Assembly (NCBI GenBank): GCA_947396885.1
Contig: OX377205.1
Coordinates: 58,128,969-58,192,968 of the forward strand
Source of the DNA: Heligmosomoides polygyrus polygyrus
Taxonomy: Eukaryota; Nematoda; Chromadorea; Rhabditida; Heligmosomidae
Direction: 5' to 3'
Length of the DNA stretch: 64,000 nt
In this document: in pieces, positions 1-10,480 of the stretch
Layout: each line of letters opens with the position of its first letter
Numbering within the stretch: position 1 is the stretch's first letter
Notes under the pieces: generated by a model
What the model was told of the DNA's origin: nothing
What the model saw: the letters and a program-made list of their open reading frames with translations, nothing else
Databases searched by the model: none
Program-made: the position numbers and the translations under genes

Positions 1-171
1 CATGTTTTTTTAGTTAGCGTATTATTTTACTAAGGTACGGCGCCTACACTGATTGTTCTGGGACGTTATCCTCCGAGTTCGAGGCTTAACAGTGGTCGTA
101 AGGCTAGTACCAGAACGCATACATCTAGTAGTTGTGCACGTTTGCCCATGCTTTTCTCCATATTCCGACCA

Positions 172-290
172 GGGGTGGGCGTAAATGAAAATCGAAATTT
201 CGTAAATCGTAAATCGTATTTACGAGAAAACCGTCGTAAATCGTAAATCTAAACCGTAAATCGTAAGAGTCACCTGAGCTGTAGTGCTGT
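172..290 (+). repeat. hAT-like terminus with AAATCGT repeats
   Basis: The stretch opens with CAGGGGTGGGCGTAAAT, which resembles the CAGGG-type ends of hAT transposons, and continues with about seven short copies of a CGTAAAT word. No matching opposite end was found nearby, so this is either one end of a decayed element or one whose other end is far away. It resembles in style the ends of the clear hAT insertion at 57364-58818, which carry CGTTAAAT words. It lies just upstream of the first visible ears-1 exon, in intron sequence. Confidence 0.4.
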
Positions 291-649
291 ACAACTAAAT
301 TTCCTGAAGCTTTTTCTGCTAATGTTAATCAGATGCTCAATATTTATTTAACTGTGGTGTTATTTTAAGCTTAAGCGGAACAGTTTTCTTACCAAACTAT
401 TTCTTTTTTCACGGCTTCTTGCTAGTAAAACATCTTTGAAACCAAATTAAACTCGTCTCAGGAAATTAAAAAAAAACTAATTTCAAAAACTATACTTAAG
501 CATATGCCTGGCATTCCAAAAGAAAGCTTGCATCGTTTGAATATTCGTTAAGTTCCTAACTTACTACCATTTTTAGCCTGCGTATTAGTCTTGGAATTAG
601 CAGAAACAACTGCGAAAAACTCACCATGTACAAAGCAAAGCACTTTTAG

Positions 650-1667
650 GCCCTAAGACGAACCTGGCACTGTGGGAAGAGATGAAGAAAGGATCTGAGA
701 GAGGACTGCAATGCTGTGTGCGCATTAAAATTGATATGCAGTCAAACAATGGAGCAATGAGGGATCCAACAATTTACAGGTCTGCCTCTTTTTAACATTT
801 GAAGGCTTTCACCTTAAGCGTTTCTCCATGTTTTGAGATTTTTCATCGTTTCTATTCAGATGCAAGCCCGAAGAACACGTGCGTACCGGATTGAAATACA
901 AGTGGGATCTTTTTTCTTTCAGCTTTTTTGTCCAGACCTTCCATTGCTGCTCTGGCTGTAGGCCACTGGCTGGCTTAATTGATTCCACACATTTCGTTCA
1001 AGGGTGTACCCAACCTACGACTTCGCTTGCCCCATAGTGGATAGCGTGGAAGGAGTAACACATGCTCTTCGCACAACGGAATACACCGACAGGTATTACC
1101 GTCACTCCACGTTTCCAAGGCATCTTTGTAAACCACTTCTAGGGATGACCAGTACTATTTCATCTGTGATGCGCTCGGCATTCGTCGTCCTCACATCTGG
1201 TCTTACGCTCGTCTTAACATGACTAATACAGTTATGAGCAAACGCAAATTGACGTGGTTTGTCAACGAGGGGCTCGTTGAGGGCTGGTGAGTCGAAGTAA
1301 CCCTTTTCCTAGATCATGCTGTGCTTCATCTCTACTCAGGGATGACCCCCGCTTCCCCACTGTACGAGGAGTAATGCGCAGAGGCATGACCGTTGAGGGT
1401 CTCCGTCAATTCATCATTGCACAAGGCGGATCTCGTTCTGTGGTCATGATGGAGTGGGATAAGATATGGTCTTTCAACAAGAAAGTGATAGATCCTGTCG
1501 CGCCAAGGTTCATCTCGTGCTCTGTTAATCTCTGTTTCTTGCTACTTCGATTCTACCATATGCTCTTTCATTGCAGGTACACAGCTCTCGAGGTAACTTC
1601 TCTCGTGCCGGTGTACATCTCTACGCCAGTGGTTGTTGAAGAAGCTTTTGTTCCTCTTCATCCTAAG
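650..1667 (+). CDS. ears-1: Glutamyl-tRNA synthetase, catalytic-core exons (six exons)
   Basis: Cytosolic glutamyl-tRNA synthetase charges tRNA-Glu with glutamate. Six exons are visible: 650-779, 860-901, 1003-1092, 1143-1286, 1340-1507 and 1577-1667. Splice sites are GT-AG, introns are about 50-100 bp, and phases agree at every junction. The translation includes [36 protein letters not shown], the class I signature [15 protein letters not shown] (KMSKS-type ATP loop) and [20 protein letters not shown], all typical of eukaryotic GluRS. The HIGH motif and the N-terminus lie left of the window. The last exon ends in phase 0 (LHPK) and joins cleanly to NADLGKK at 20199. Identification is very secure; the gene symbol is borrowed from C. 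elegans. Confidence 0.96.
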
Positions 1668-1979
1668 GTAGTGAGACGGATTTTTCTTCTTGCCTTCTCA
1701 GTATAATCTGACGCATCCATATTAGCAGTGAATACAAAATGATGAGAGAAAGTTTAGAAAACATGCGGCTACCACTTTTTGATCGGCATTAGCCGAGTTT
1801 GAGAGGTTGCAATTTGAGCTTTTTGGTGTTAGGGAAAGGCTCGATTCGCTCTCAACTAAATGGTCTGCCGTGCGCTGAACGTATCAACCCACCTTGTTTG
1901 GGGTCTCCCATAACGGCGCATGCCGTCCCTCTGTATTTGCTCCAGCGTTCCTTTTGTCCATAAGTCCTTTTCCCCATCA

Positions 1980-2560
1980 TGTGCAGGCCTACCGGCACTT
2001 ACGAGGAACCTCAAAGAGGTGACCGTGGAGCTTCTCAAAGCGACCTATATTGGATTGTAGGGCGTTGTCTGGGAAGCACCATAGTGGTTTCCAAATTTCC
2101 AGCGGACCTCTGGGTAGGTCAAAAATAGCAAAAAAACTACCGCTTCAGTGCTGGCCGATAACGCAAAACTGACGCCAGTAATACCCTTGTCGTGCCCAGA
2201 AATGATCCTGCAAAAGGTTTGGAGCCTCAGTCATTGCTACAACGCGGGATTTGATAAATTCCTAGTAAAAGCGAGAAGACGCATTCTCGGGAGGCCTTCA
2301 CCAGCAGGCTCTCAGCGACTGGATAGCCGAGTGGGTAGCGCGATGGACTTGCGAGAGGGCGGTCGGCTCCGGGGGTGGGGTCTATGCATCGCTAGTAATG
2401 TTTTTGCATTTTTATCAATGTCGAGTGCATTTTGGTCTCGGCATAGTTCAGTGTTCGCGTTTCAACCTCCTTTTAATCTCTTGCGAGATGTGAGCCAAAC
2501 TAGCCTTCGTCATTAGAGATACGCCGCTGACAACTAAACCATGCTTCTTTTGTGGGGGAA
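1980..2560 (+). repeat. tRNA-related SINE-like repeat, copy 1
   Basis: A repeat of roughly 580 bp also occurs at 3440-3960 (inverted), 26270-26760, 27410-27960 (inverted) and 60030-60480 (inverted). A tRNA-like segment at about 2317-2380 starts GACTGGATAGCCGAGTGG, close to the 5' half (A box) of tRNA-Ser/Leu, followed by GGACTTGCGAGAGG. Flanking parts shared by the copies include a block around CAAAAGGTTTGGAGC and one around GTTGTCTGGGAAGC. The internal promoter implies a polymerase III-type SINE origin (inference). This copy's B box is eroded. Confidence 0.6.
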
Positions 2561-2759
2561 GCCTTCGTCTGATTCAATCCATGTGTGATACCAAGGTAAT
2601 GGTTGTATTAGTTTTGGAAGTGTGTCTCGTGGTAGCCTCATTTAACTGCTTTTCCCTACTATATGGGGATGCAAGGAGAGGGGCGGCATTGCCGATATAG
2701 GCACTCGTAGTCTCGACACTCCAAAGGCTAAAAACTCCCTTCGTTCAAACCTCGTTAGG

Positions 2760-3200
2760 GGGGGGGGGGGATTTGGTGTGCTTAGCACGGATCTGGCATC
2801 TGTTTTCGGACCAACAGCAGATTACAGCAGGTTAGGGTAGACATGAATTCTGCGAAAAAGCTGGCTTTCAAGAAAGTTTCTTCATCTGGCCGCACTTCGT
2901 TTCCAAGATCGTATCTTGGACTGAAAATAGTCCTCAAAAAATTTAAAAACCAAAAGCGTATACCAAATTTGTGATCATCGCCCAATAACTTCCCTAGACG
3001 AATGGAGTGAGGAAGTGAGTCCGGCTAACCCGTCTCCACAATTTCACTTACCCCGCATACTACTCACATCGTAGCCTACTGTAATCTACCGGAACAAAAA
3101 ACGAATTCCAGATTCGTGATCAGTATCCGAAATGCCCGCCCCCTAGAAGAACCTTGGTGAAAAAAATTTCCAAATTTCTGCAGACGTGAGAGTACATGTG
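2760..3200. repeat. Dispersed GATTCGTGATCA repeat
   Basis: Degenerate units contain GATTCGTGATCAGTATCC (about 3111) and a diverged version near 2965 (TTTGTGATCATCGCCC). The same words recur at 10918-11140, 24440-24535, 26745-26990 and 31975-32345. Each unit carries CACCCNAATAACNCC, then AAAAT/TTTC tracts, then GTCACCCGTACCT. No coding potential is recognised. A G run sits at 2759-2770. Confidence 0.5.
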
Positions 3201-3439
3201 TTCATACCTGTAGAGAGTAGGGAAGAGTGACCGGCACCAAAATAATCACAAATGCGACCAATAACACAAGGACAAAAATTCTAATTTTCGTCACTGTTAG
3301 TAAAATTGGTAAAAGTGACAAGAAACACGCTCTCCATAGGAATCCGAAAGACGATCAGCATATCTTGGTGATGGATCAAAGTAATTGTCAATTATGCTCA
3401 CTACAAGGTTACTATGATAGACACATCTAAAACTATTAG

Positions 3440-3960
3440 GAAACATTAAAAAGGATTACACATGAATAACATCTCTAACGAGGGACCCAACAAGACAAGC
3501 ATGGTTCAATGGCCATGTCTAATCGACGAAGGCTAGCAAACCCCACCCCTGGAACCGATTCCTTGACCACCCTCCCGCAAGTCCACCGCGCTATCCACTC
3601 GGCCATCCAGTCGCCGAGGGGCTGCTGGTGAACGCATCCCATGAATGCGCCTACTCGTTTCTGCTATGGATTTATCAAATGTCGCGTTCTAGCATTGATT
3701 GAAGCTCCAAACCTTTTGCGGGATCATTTCTGGGCACGACAAGGGTATTCCATGCGCCGGTTTTACGTTGTTGGCCCGCACTGTAGCGCTACAGTTTCTT
3801 GCCATTTGTAACCTACGCAGAGTTCTGCAGGAAATTTGGAAACCACTATGGAGCTTTCCAGACAACGCCCTACAACCCCATATAGGTCACTTTGAGAAAC
3901 TCCACGGTCACCTTTTTGACCTTCCTCGTTAGTCAATGGCGGCGAGGTAGTTTTCATTAT
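3440..3960 (-). repeat. tRNA-related SINE-like repeat, copy 2 (inverted)
   Basis: This is an inverted relative of the repeat at 1980-2560. Read on the minus strand, the tRNA-like core (3543-3613) begins GACTGGATGGCCGAGTGG, an excellent Ser/Leu-type A box, followed by GGACTTGCGGGAGGG and a B-box-like GGAATCGGTTCC. With copy 1 it forms an inverted pair separated by about 0.9 kb. 3961-4100 shows only a short G run and nothing else recognisable. Confidence 0.6.
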
Positions 3961-4099
3961 CCGTTAGAACACGCCGGTATTGAGGCTTAAGAAGAGTACC
4001 ATATTGTACGCGGACATCCTTGGGGGGGGGGTCATGGTAATCTATTTTTGGAATCTTCTAGTTCCACATACACGCTTGTGGCAATATACGCCTCTTCAC

Positions 4100-4552
4100 C
4101 GTCACCTAACATTCTCCGCATAATCCCCACTTTCCTCCCTGCTTGAGCACTTCCACTAATGGGGCACCTATTCTATTTCGAGATTATATTTTTGAACCTC
4201 AAGCACCCAGCGTAGAACTCTTCCGGAGACGTTAGTTTGTTTGAACAGGTTCGTCACTGTCTTATGATCCGTTCTTATAATGCCGTATATAAAGAAATGG
4301 AATTTCTTTAACGTGAACACAAGAGCTAGCGCCTCTAGGTCAGTAACGTGATAGTTTTTCTTGGCTTTAGAAAGACCTTTCGATAAAAGACCTTGCGAAA
4401 TAAAACGGATGCAGTAACTTATCCAATCCTTCCTGACAGAGAGCTGAACCTACGCCATCTCCAGATGCATCCGTATAAATTACAAAAGGTCTCGTTCCGC
4501 CCGAGGCAGCAGCAGCATCCGCCTGCGCCAGCACTGGCGCCTCGGTCAACAC
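4100..4552 (-). pseudogene. Gypsy RNase H fragment
   Basis: Minus-strand translation gives the RNase H region of a Ty3/Gypsy polyprotein. FVIYTDASGDGVGSALCQ carries the first catalytic Asp; KAKKNYHVTDLEALALVF (4310-4370 region) carries the catalytic Glu; YGIIRTDHKTVTNLF has the conserved TDHK. The frame breaks between these pieces. The match stops near 4100 with no integrase, so the 3' end of the element is lost or replaced. This is the downstream part of the element whose RT is at 4648-5768 and gag at 13010-14330. Confidence 0.8.
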
Positions 4553-4647
4553 CTGCTTCAGCTTTTCCTTTGGTCTCCTTTTGTCGCAAGTCCGTCCACT
4601 ACCATTCCCCTTTTGGGCTTGTCAAATCGTACAGTGAAAATTTTTTT

Positions 4648-5768
4648 TCAAATTTTTGAAAATCCCAGAATGAATTTGCGGTAATAGGACGCTGAGCCCA
4701 AGCCTGCCATGCTCCTTGGGGTGGGGTATCCACGAATTTTATCCACTTTATCGGGATCAGTTCGCACCCCTTTTCCGTCAATGATGTGCCCTAAGAAGCT
4801 CACTTCATCCTTAAAGAAAGCGCATTTCTGAAGTTTGAATTTAACATTCGCTTTTCTGAAGGCATCAAACACCATTCTTAAATCTTCCATGTGCCGTTCC
4901 TTCGTTTTGGTGGCTATCAGCATATCATCTATATACACAAAACCTTCACTATCTTTAACTCCTAGCTGTCCTAATACCATGTCCATCAGATGCTGAAAAC
5001 GCTAGTGGAGAGTCCGAACGGAGGGACTTTAAACTGAAAGAGTGCTTCACTCGTTGTAAATGCCTTTTTCTTTTTCGCAGCTTCCGTCAACCGAATTTGC
5101 TAATACCTCGATGCTAGACCTAGGGTCGAGAAAACGTTTCCTTCTAATCTTTGCAACACTGTCTATAGTATAGTTGTGCCCGAATGAAATTCGAGCATTC
5201 GAAAAAACGCGATTTTCGAATGTATTCGAATTCGAATGCTCGAAAAAATGTGTTCTTCGAATGTATTCAAATTCGAATGCTCGAAAAAAAACACGATTTT
5301 CGAATGTATTCGAATTCGAATGTTCGAAAAAACGCGATTTTCGAATGTTATTCGAATTCGAATGCTCGAAAATTGTCGCTATTCGAATATATTCGGTTAT
5401 TCGAAATTTTTGAGAGAGCACAACTATAGTCTATAGTCGACAACGGGTATACATCCTGCTTAGTTGCTTTGTTCACCGCTCTATAATCAATGCAAAGCCG
5501 CAACGATCCATCCTTCTTTCTCACCAATACTACGGGGATGCCCATTCAGAATAACTTCTTGTAATTATTCCGCGCTCCAGCAGTCCTTCTATAATTTCTT
5601 TAAACAGCCCGCGAGCTCCAGTCGGTACTGGTCTTGTTTTTTGCTTAATAGGCCGACTATCCCCTGTATCTATGTCGTGTTTGACGAGATTAGTTTGTGT
5701 AAGTTCTGAATTTCTTACCGTGAACACATCCCCGAACAATGTAATCAGTTGCTGTAGCTCTGTCGTCA
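4648..5768 (-). pseudogene. Gypsy reverse transcriptase, split by a MITE
   Basis: Minus-strand fragments in order: HDIDTGDSRPIKQKTRPVP and [14 protein letters not shown] (5530-5769), [20 protein letters not shown] (5400-5545), then after the 5169-5428 insertion VLQRLEGNVFSTLG and FQFKVPPFGLST, and then GFVYIDDMLIATKTKERHM (4648-4986). YIDD is the RT active site, here in full. The order and spacing are those of a Ty3/Gypsy pol. Several frameshifts and stops mean it cannot be translated as one protein. It lies antisense to ears-1 inside its large intron. Confidence 0.88.
5169..5428. mobile_element. 260-bp foldback MITE with TATAGTTG ends, 8-bp TSD
   Basis: Ends are TATAGTTGTGC and its inverse GCACAACTATA. 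The flanks are exact 8-bp direct copies of GTCTATAG (5161-5168 and 5429-5436). The inside is four tandem copies of a roughly 41-bp unit built from TTCGAATTCGAATGCTCGAA words, giving extensive self-complementarity. It interrupts the Gypsy RT between the STID and VLQRLEG segments. An 8-bp duplication fitting nTnnnnAn suggests hAT-type transposition. The same ends bound the 6865-13001 unit. Confidence 0.82.
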
Positions 5769-5819
5769 TTGACGTATTTTTCCGTAGGATGTCGAGGAGT
5801 TCCTCAGTGCTCTCCTTAT

Positions 5820-6840
5820 CTATACCTTTTTCGCCTTTAGACCAGCTTTATAACATGTCGGCGCCATCTTCCCGCGCATTCTTTGGAATCCACTCTTCAG
5901 ACGACCATTTTCCGCTTTCCTGTCCTTTATGCAGAAATATTGCCTCATCTGACTCATTACACACGGCCACATTTGCAGTCCCTCACTAGTAATCTTACAT
6001 GCCTCATGTGCAATGCAGGGATTTTTGGACTGCAACAAATACTCTCCTTTTGGACCTGAGCTTGCCACTGTAACTACTCTAGTACTGTGAGGTGGTACAA
6101 ACGTTCGTGATCTATACTATACTGCAGGCAAGTCGTTTTCTTGGGACTCTTTCTTCGTATCTTCTCTCGTCAGCAGCCTCATCTCAAAAAGTTCAAGAGC
6201 GTTGGTTCAAAGGACGACTTCATTCATGCCTTTGCCAGTGTAGAATGACACTACTTCAGTCCGGTCGTTCATCGTGACACGTAGTCGGACCGCTCCCAGA
6301 AAGTCCATCGGCATCGACGCATTCCGAACAATTGCACCTGCTGCAGGGATCCTTTGCATACATTGTCCAGGGTCTATTCCAGCCCTTATTGCCTCACTAA
6401 ACAGCTCAACCGGTAGGATTAACGTCTCGGACCCGGTATCAAACAGTGCAGGTACGGTTCTTTTCAGCATTTCTACCTCTACTAAAGTTTTTGACCCGAA
6501 CAACCCTCCTGCTGTTTGCTGCCTTTTGCTAGAAGCTATAGTGTTAACTGCAGCTGAAGCGATGGAACCTGTCTACGTTCCTGTCTAACGTCGTTACTAA
6601 CAGACGTCGAGTTCTCTCGTCCGACGTTGGAATTCTACACTCGCTTGCTATATGCCCTCTATCACCGCACCTATAGCATTCCAGCCCTACTCTTCCAGCT
6701 TCTGTACGTGGCCTAACACCATCTGCTGCCGAGTTATCACGGTGTCGCTGCCTGTCCTCCACGCTAAATCCCGTACTCTGCTGCCTTGGGAATTTTGAAC
6801 GATAACACCTCTGCGTGCTACGCGCTTCGTTCAACGGCAA
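5820..6840 (-). pseudogene. Gypsy gag zinc knuckle and protease
   Basis: Minus strand. A CCHC zinc knuckle CYRCGDRGHIASEC (about 6660-6700) ends the gag part. A retroviral-type aspartic protease follows with the active site LFDTGSETLILP (6410-6460) in intact D-T-G form. A segment between protease and RT (5820-6068) has no named domain. Stops and frame changes separate the pieces. The gag N-terminal part continues at 13010 once the 6865-13001 insertion is removed. Confidence 0.82.
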
Positions 6841-6908
6841 CAGATCCTGAGGTGCGGCCTATACTATAGTTGCGCTCTCTCAAAAATTTCGAATAACCGA
6901 ATATGTTC

Positions 6909-6975
6909 GAACAAGTGCTCCGACACGCCTGTCGGCGTGTCTTGCACCTGCGCGCTTCGCGCGACCTTAGAGAGT
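6909..6975. repeat. Double-hairpin repeat, copy A
   Basis: Two adjacent palindromes are visible: GACACGCCTGTCGGCGTGTC and GCGCGCTTCGCGCG. Both occur in the same order at 16492-16552. Hairpins close to an end are typical of Helitron 3' termini, and the 16.5 kb copy also ends an area of Helitron-like satellite, but a CTRR terminus is not clear here. Confidence 0.5.
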
Positions 6976-7229
6976 CACTATGCCAAGATCACTCACTTCA
7001 GGCAGCTGCTCTGCTTGTGCAGCCTTCTCAGCACCTTAGCAGTGAAAAGAGGTATTTGAAAACCTTAGTAATTTCGAACCTTGGTCTACCTTCTTTAAGA
7101 TCAAGTGAGTAGTTCTTCGATATGAAGCCGTCCAGTTCTCCCTCCCTCCATCCTCAACATCCCTTCAACGTCGGCACTATCTTCAGACAGTTCAGAAACG
7201 TAATTTATTTGCGTTAATCAGTGCTTTCG

Positions 7230-7530
7230 TTCTCAGACTGTTCTGGAGCACTCCTTCGGCCATAGTACCCGCGTGTCTCCCACCCCAGCCCCACCCCGAT
7301 CGGTTAAATCTGGGAGAAAACCTCAGGTCATTCGATCGATAATATCGATCGATACTGGCCACCACATTGAAACTTTCCACCTGATGTGGAGCACTCCTTC
7401 GGCCATAATACCCGCGTGTCTCCCACACCCTCCCCACCCCGATCGGTTAAATCTGGGAGAAAACCACCGGCGTGTCCCACCCCGATCGGTTAAATCGCGG
7501 AGAAAACAACCGGCGTGTCTCCCACCCCTA
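7230..7530. repeat. Tandem minisatellite-like repeat
   Basis: Three to four partial copies of a unit containing GGAGCACTCCTTCGGCCATA, CCCGCGTGTCTCCCAC and CCCCGATCGGTTAAATC. The first two copies are separated by a different segment with the palindrome TCGATCGATAATATCGATCGA. No coding evidence is seen. It abuts the mariner fragment that starts near 7532. Confidence 0.6.
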
Positions 7531-7531
7531 G

Positions 7532-8332
7532 GAAAGAGCAATTCCGAGCGGTATCTCAACTTCAAATTGGGACAATCCGCAGCCGAGACAGCTCGACGAA
7601 TCAATCGAATGTGGGGCCTAATAGTGCTGGAGAAAGCACTGTGCGACAGTGGTTCAATTAATTTCGCACCGGAGATTTCAGCCTCAAAGATGAGCCACGT
7701 AGCGGTCGACCTAGAAAAATCCTGAACGACAGTTGAAGGAATTGGTGGGACCTGAACCCCGAAATAGTTCGCGGGATCGCGGAGGAGCTCGATGTCAGTA
7801 AAACTGCTGTTGCGGATGCCTTAAGACTCCGTGGGAAGGTGAACAATCTCTAAATGTGGGTGCCCCGTGAGTTGAGCGAGCGGCAGAAATTGACACGTTT
7901 CGAGATTTGTTCTTCTCTGTTTTTACGCAACAAAACTGTGATGAAAAGTGGATTCTGTTTGATAACAGGAAACGCTCCCGACAGTGGTTGGACGCCACGA
8001 ACCTCCTGGGCATTTTCCAAAGGCTAACCTCCACCAAAAATGTAATGGTCACTCTGTAAAATACTTTTCAAATACTTTTAAAATACTTTCAGAACCTTCT
8101 CGCTGGTAAAACCTTCACCAATCAGGATCAAGCCAAAACAGCTTTCCTGGATTTTGTCGAATATCGACCACCTAATTTTTTCGCTGATGGAATAGGTCAA
8201 CCGATGTCCCGTTGGAAAATGTGTGCTGATTCGAACGGTGCTTACTTCGACTAAATCCGATAAGATTTCAGAAAGTTATGGTCGTTCAAAGTGAGGCACT
8301 TATAACGCTGAGAATTTTTCAGACAACCTAAT
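7532..8332 (+). pseudogene. mariner transposase fragment, internally deleted
   Basis: The plus-strand translation starts at KEQFRA. It then gives STVRQWFN, DFSLKDEPRSGRPRKILND and EIVRGIAEELDVSKTAVADAL (helix-turn-helix), followed by WVPRELSERQKL. It jumps over the catalytic core to a C-terminal part (QAKTAFLDFVEYRPPNFF, 8110-8200). The right terminal repeat ends ACAACCTAA near 8331. The 5' terminal repeat is missing. It is the closest relative in the window of the copy at 39600-40624 (same RGIAEELDVSKTAVADAL). Confidence 0.82.
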
Positions 8333-8398
8333 AATACATGCATTTTTAAAGGAAACCCTCCATTTTTCGCAAGCCGTAGTGTGTTTTTAAATTTTATA

Positions 8399-9629
8399 TT
8401 GGGTGGATCGAAACGTCTTGCAACACTCGCACTACAGTATTACAATATAACACAATATACAAAAACTCAGTCCACGTTATATTACCCACCCAAGTCTAAG
8501 ATCCTGCCCTATCTTTCAGGCAGCCCTTCAATTCCTTTTCGCCAGAATTCCGAGGGCTGTGAGGAGAAGGATTCAGAAACCTCCATTTCCAGCTGACATC
8601 GATCATCAAACTCTCTACCTCGAAGATGCTGATTCAGGGCTCTGAACAGGGGTAGTCAGAAGGAGCCTGGAGAGTACGGTGGATGGGGAAGAACTTCCCA
8701 GCCTGACTCATATATTTTCTCGCGACTCACTCTGGCGACATTAGGACGCGCGTTGTCGTGCAGCAGGTAGACATTTACCCGTTCTGGACGTTTTTGGCGC
8801 ATGGCGTAGGCCAAGCTCTGGAGCTGGGTAACGTAGACAGATGCTGTGACTGTGGCCTCACTATCAGGCAACTCCCAGTAAAGCACGCCTTCTGATTCCC
8901 ACCAGGAACAATGAAGAACCTTCTTTTCATGGTGTCTACCTTTCGGTTGTCTTGGAGCCTGTTCTCCGCGTGGGAGCCATTGGCTCTTGCGGGTGTGGTT
9001 AACGTAGAAAACCCAGCTTTCATTACCAGCAACAATGTCCTTCAGAATGTCGTTGCTGTGCGGGCGAAGAAGCAGCGACTCAGCGACACTGATTCGGCAT
9101 GCCTTGTCAGAGTCCCGCAGCTCATGTGGTACCCAAGACGACAAAACTTTGCGGTACCCAAGGATCTCCAGCTGCCTCACGACGGTGCTTCGTGTACATC
9201 CAAGTGTCGCCGCCAATTCGCGAGTAGTTGAATTTGGCTTCACCCTGAAGGCACCTTTTTCGCGCAAGCTGTCTTCTTTCACAAAAAAGGGCGTCCGGAA
9301 CATCTTCAAGACGGATAGTCCAGCCTTGAAGCCCTGATACAACCTGGCCACTGTGGAATAGTGAATGACTTCCTTCTTGAATGCAGCGCAGATGTTGGAG
9401 GCTGCAGTCCTTGCAGAGGGCCTTGCAGAAATTCGTAGTAGATCATAGGTCGTAGGATGCTGCTGCTTATTGTCAACATTGTTGCTGTATTCGTATTCGA
9501 CGAGGCCTTATATAGTATGCTTGAGGAAGGTTCGAGAACGTACCGTGACGTCACCACACAAGATCGGTACTGTATGAGCATTAACAAATTTAACAGGCAA
9601 AGTGTTGCAAGACTTTTCGATCAACCTAA
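8399..9629 (-). mobile_element. mariner transposon, decayed transposase
   Basis: Imperfect inverted ends start TTGGGTGGATCGAAACGTCT on the left and TTAGGTTGATCGAAAAGTCT inversely on the right, giving about 1.23 kb, usual for mariner. On the minus strand a 231-residue open frame (8656-9351) has SSWVPHELRDSDK, VAGNESWVFYVNH, LLHDNARPNVARV and VLPHPPYSPGSF. The family catalytic triad is D,D34D. Here the first Asp region reads GNESW, not GDEXW, and the last (YSPDxxPSD) is lost after YSPGSF, so it should be inactive. The N-terminal part continues in another frame to about 9470. Confidence 0.88.
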
Positions 9630-10480
9630 TTCTTTAAAAAGGACAAATTAATCAACCCGAACCCTTTAAGGAGAAATTCCAACAAGCGTTCAAGTGAAAC
9701 ACAATCAATCGAGTGTAAAATGGAAGAATTCAGACGAGTGTTTGGCGTAATCCACACCATTCATATGTCAGGAAATTTCTATTTTTCAAAGCATTCGTTC
9801 TTGCTTTTAACCTCCTCAGTACCTTCACTGTGCGCGAGGTTATCACCTTTCAAACGGTGTGTACATTTTTTCAGACACTATATTGATGACAATTGGCCTG
9901 ACCCCACCTGTATGTGGGCTTCGCACTTGCCCTCCTCGCTTGATGTCCGACCTTCGTTTCGCTAATATATGGATAAGATCATCCACACTGGGAAAATTTG
10001 GATCGTCCAATCCATGAAGCTCTTCTTGGTTTGGTCAGTTATGGCATTCCCGCAAACAGTTCGTTCGAACCCGTTGTAAGGGTTACAAATTTCAAATTTT
10101 AGGCAAATAGACTTCTCAATGCGATTGTCCTATCATAAGACCTTTCCCATAAATGGCAGTTTCCTCATTTCCCCTCCCTTTGCTTTTCCTCTCATTTACA
10201 CTGTAAATTCACGCCCCGGTGAGCAATCTTCTACGAAACATTGAGGGGATAACACATCTCGTTTTTCGCCACCCCTCTAACCCTTATTTCAATTTAACGG
10301 CCGCTAAGACCTGCCAAGACCCTTACCGCTTATAATCCCAGATGTGTTTTATCAGGTTGGTTTCCACATACTGAGCGATAAAAGAAAGCCAGCCGCAGCG
10401 TATTCTAAGCTTCTTTTGGAAGCGAATCTGTTTTCAAAGTGAAAAAGGTGTCAAAAGTACAACTCCATTTCAGTTTTTAA
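9630..10480. other. No recognised feature
   Basis: This is AT-rich sequence within the 6.1 kb hAT-bounded unit. Short open frames are present (for example 9720-9965) but show no family similarity. No repeat of another part of the window was seen. Confidence 0.5.

Noticed and set aside
2317..2380. tRNA-Ser/Leu genes at the A-box/B-box motifs (also 3543, 26533, 27590, 60086)
   Set aside because: Acceptor stem and anticodon arm do not fold, and the flanks are repeated between copies, so they are repeat elements and not tRNA genes.
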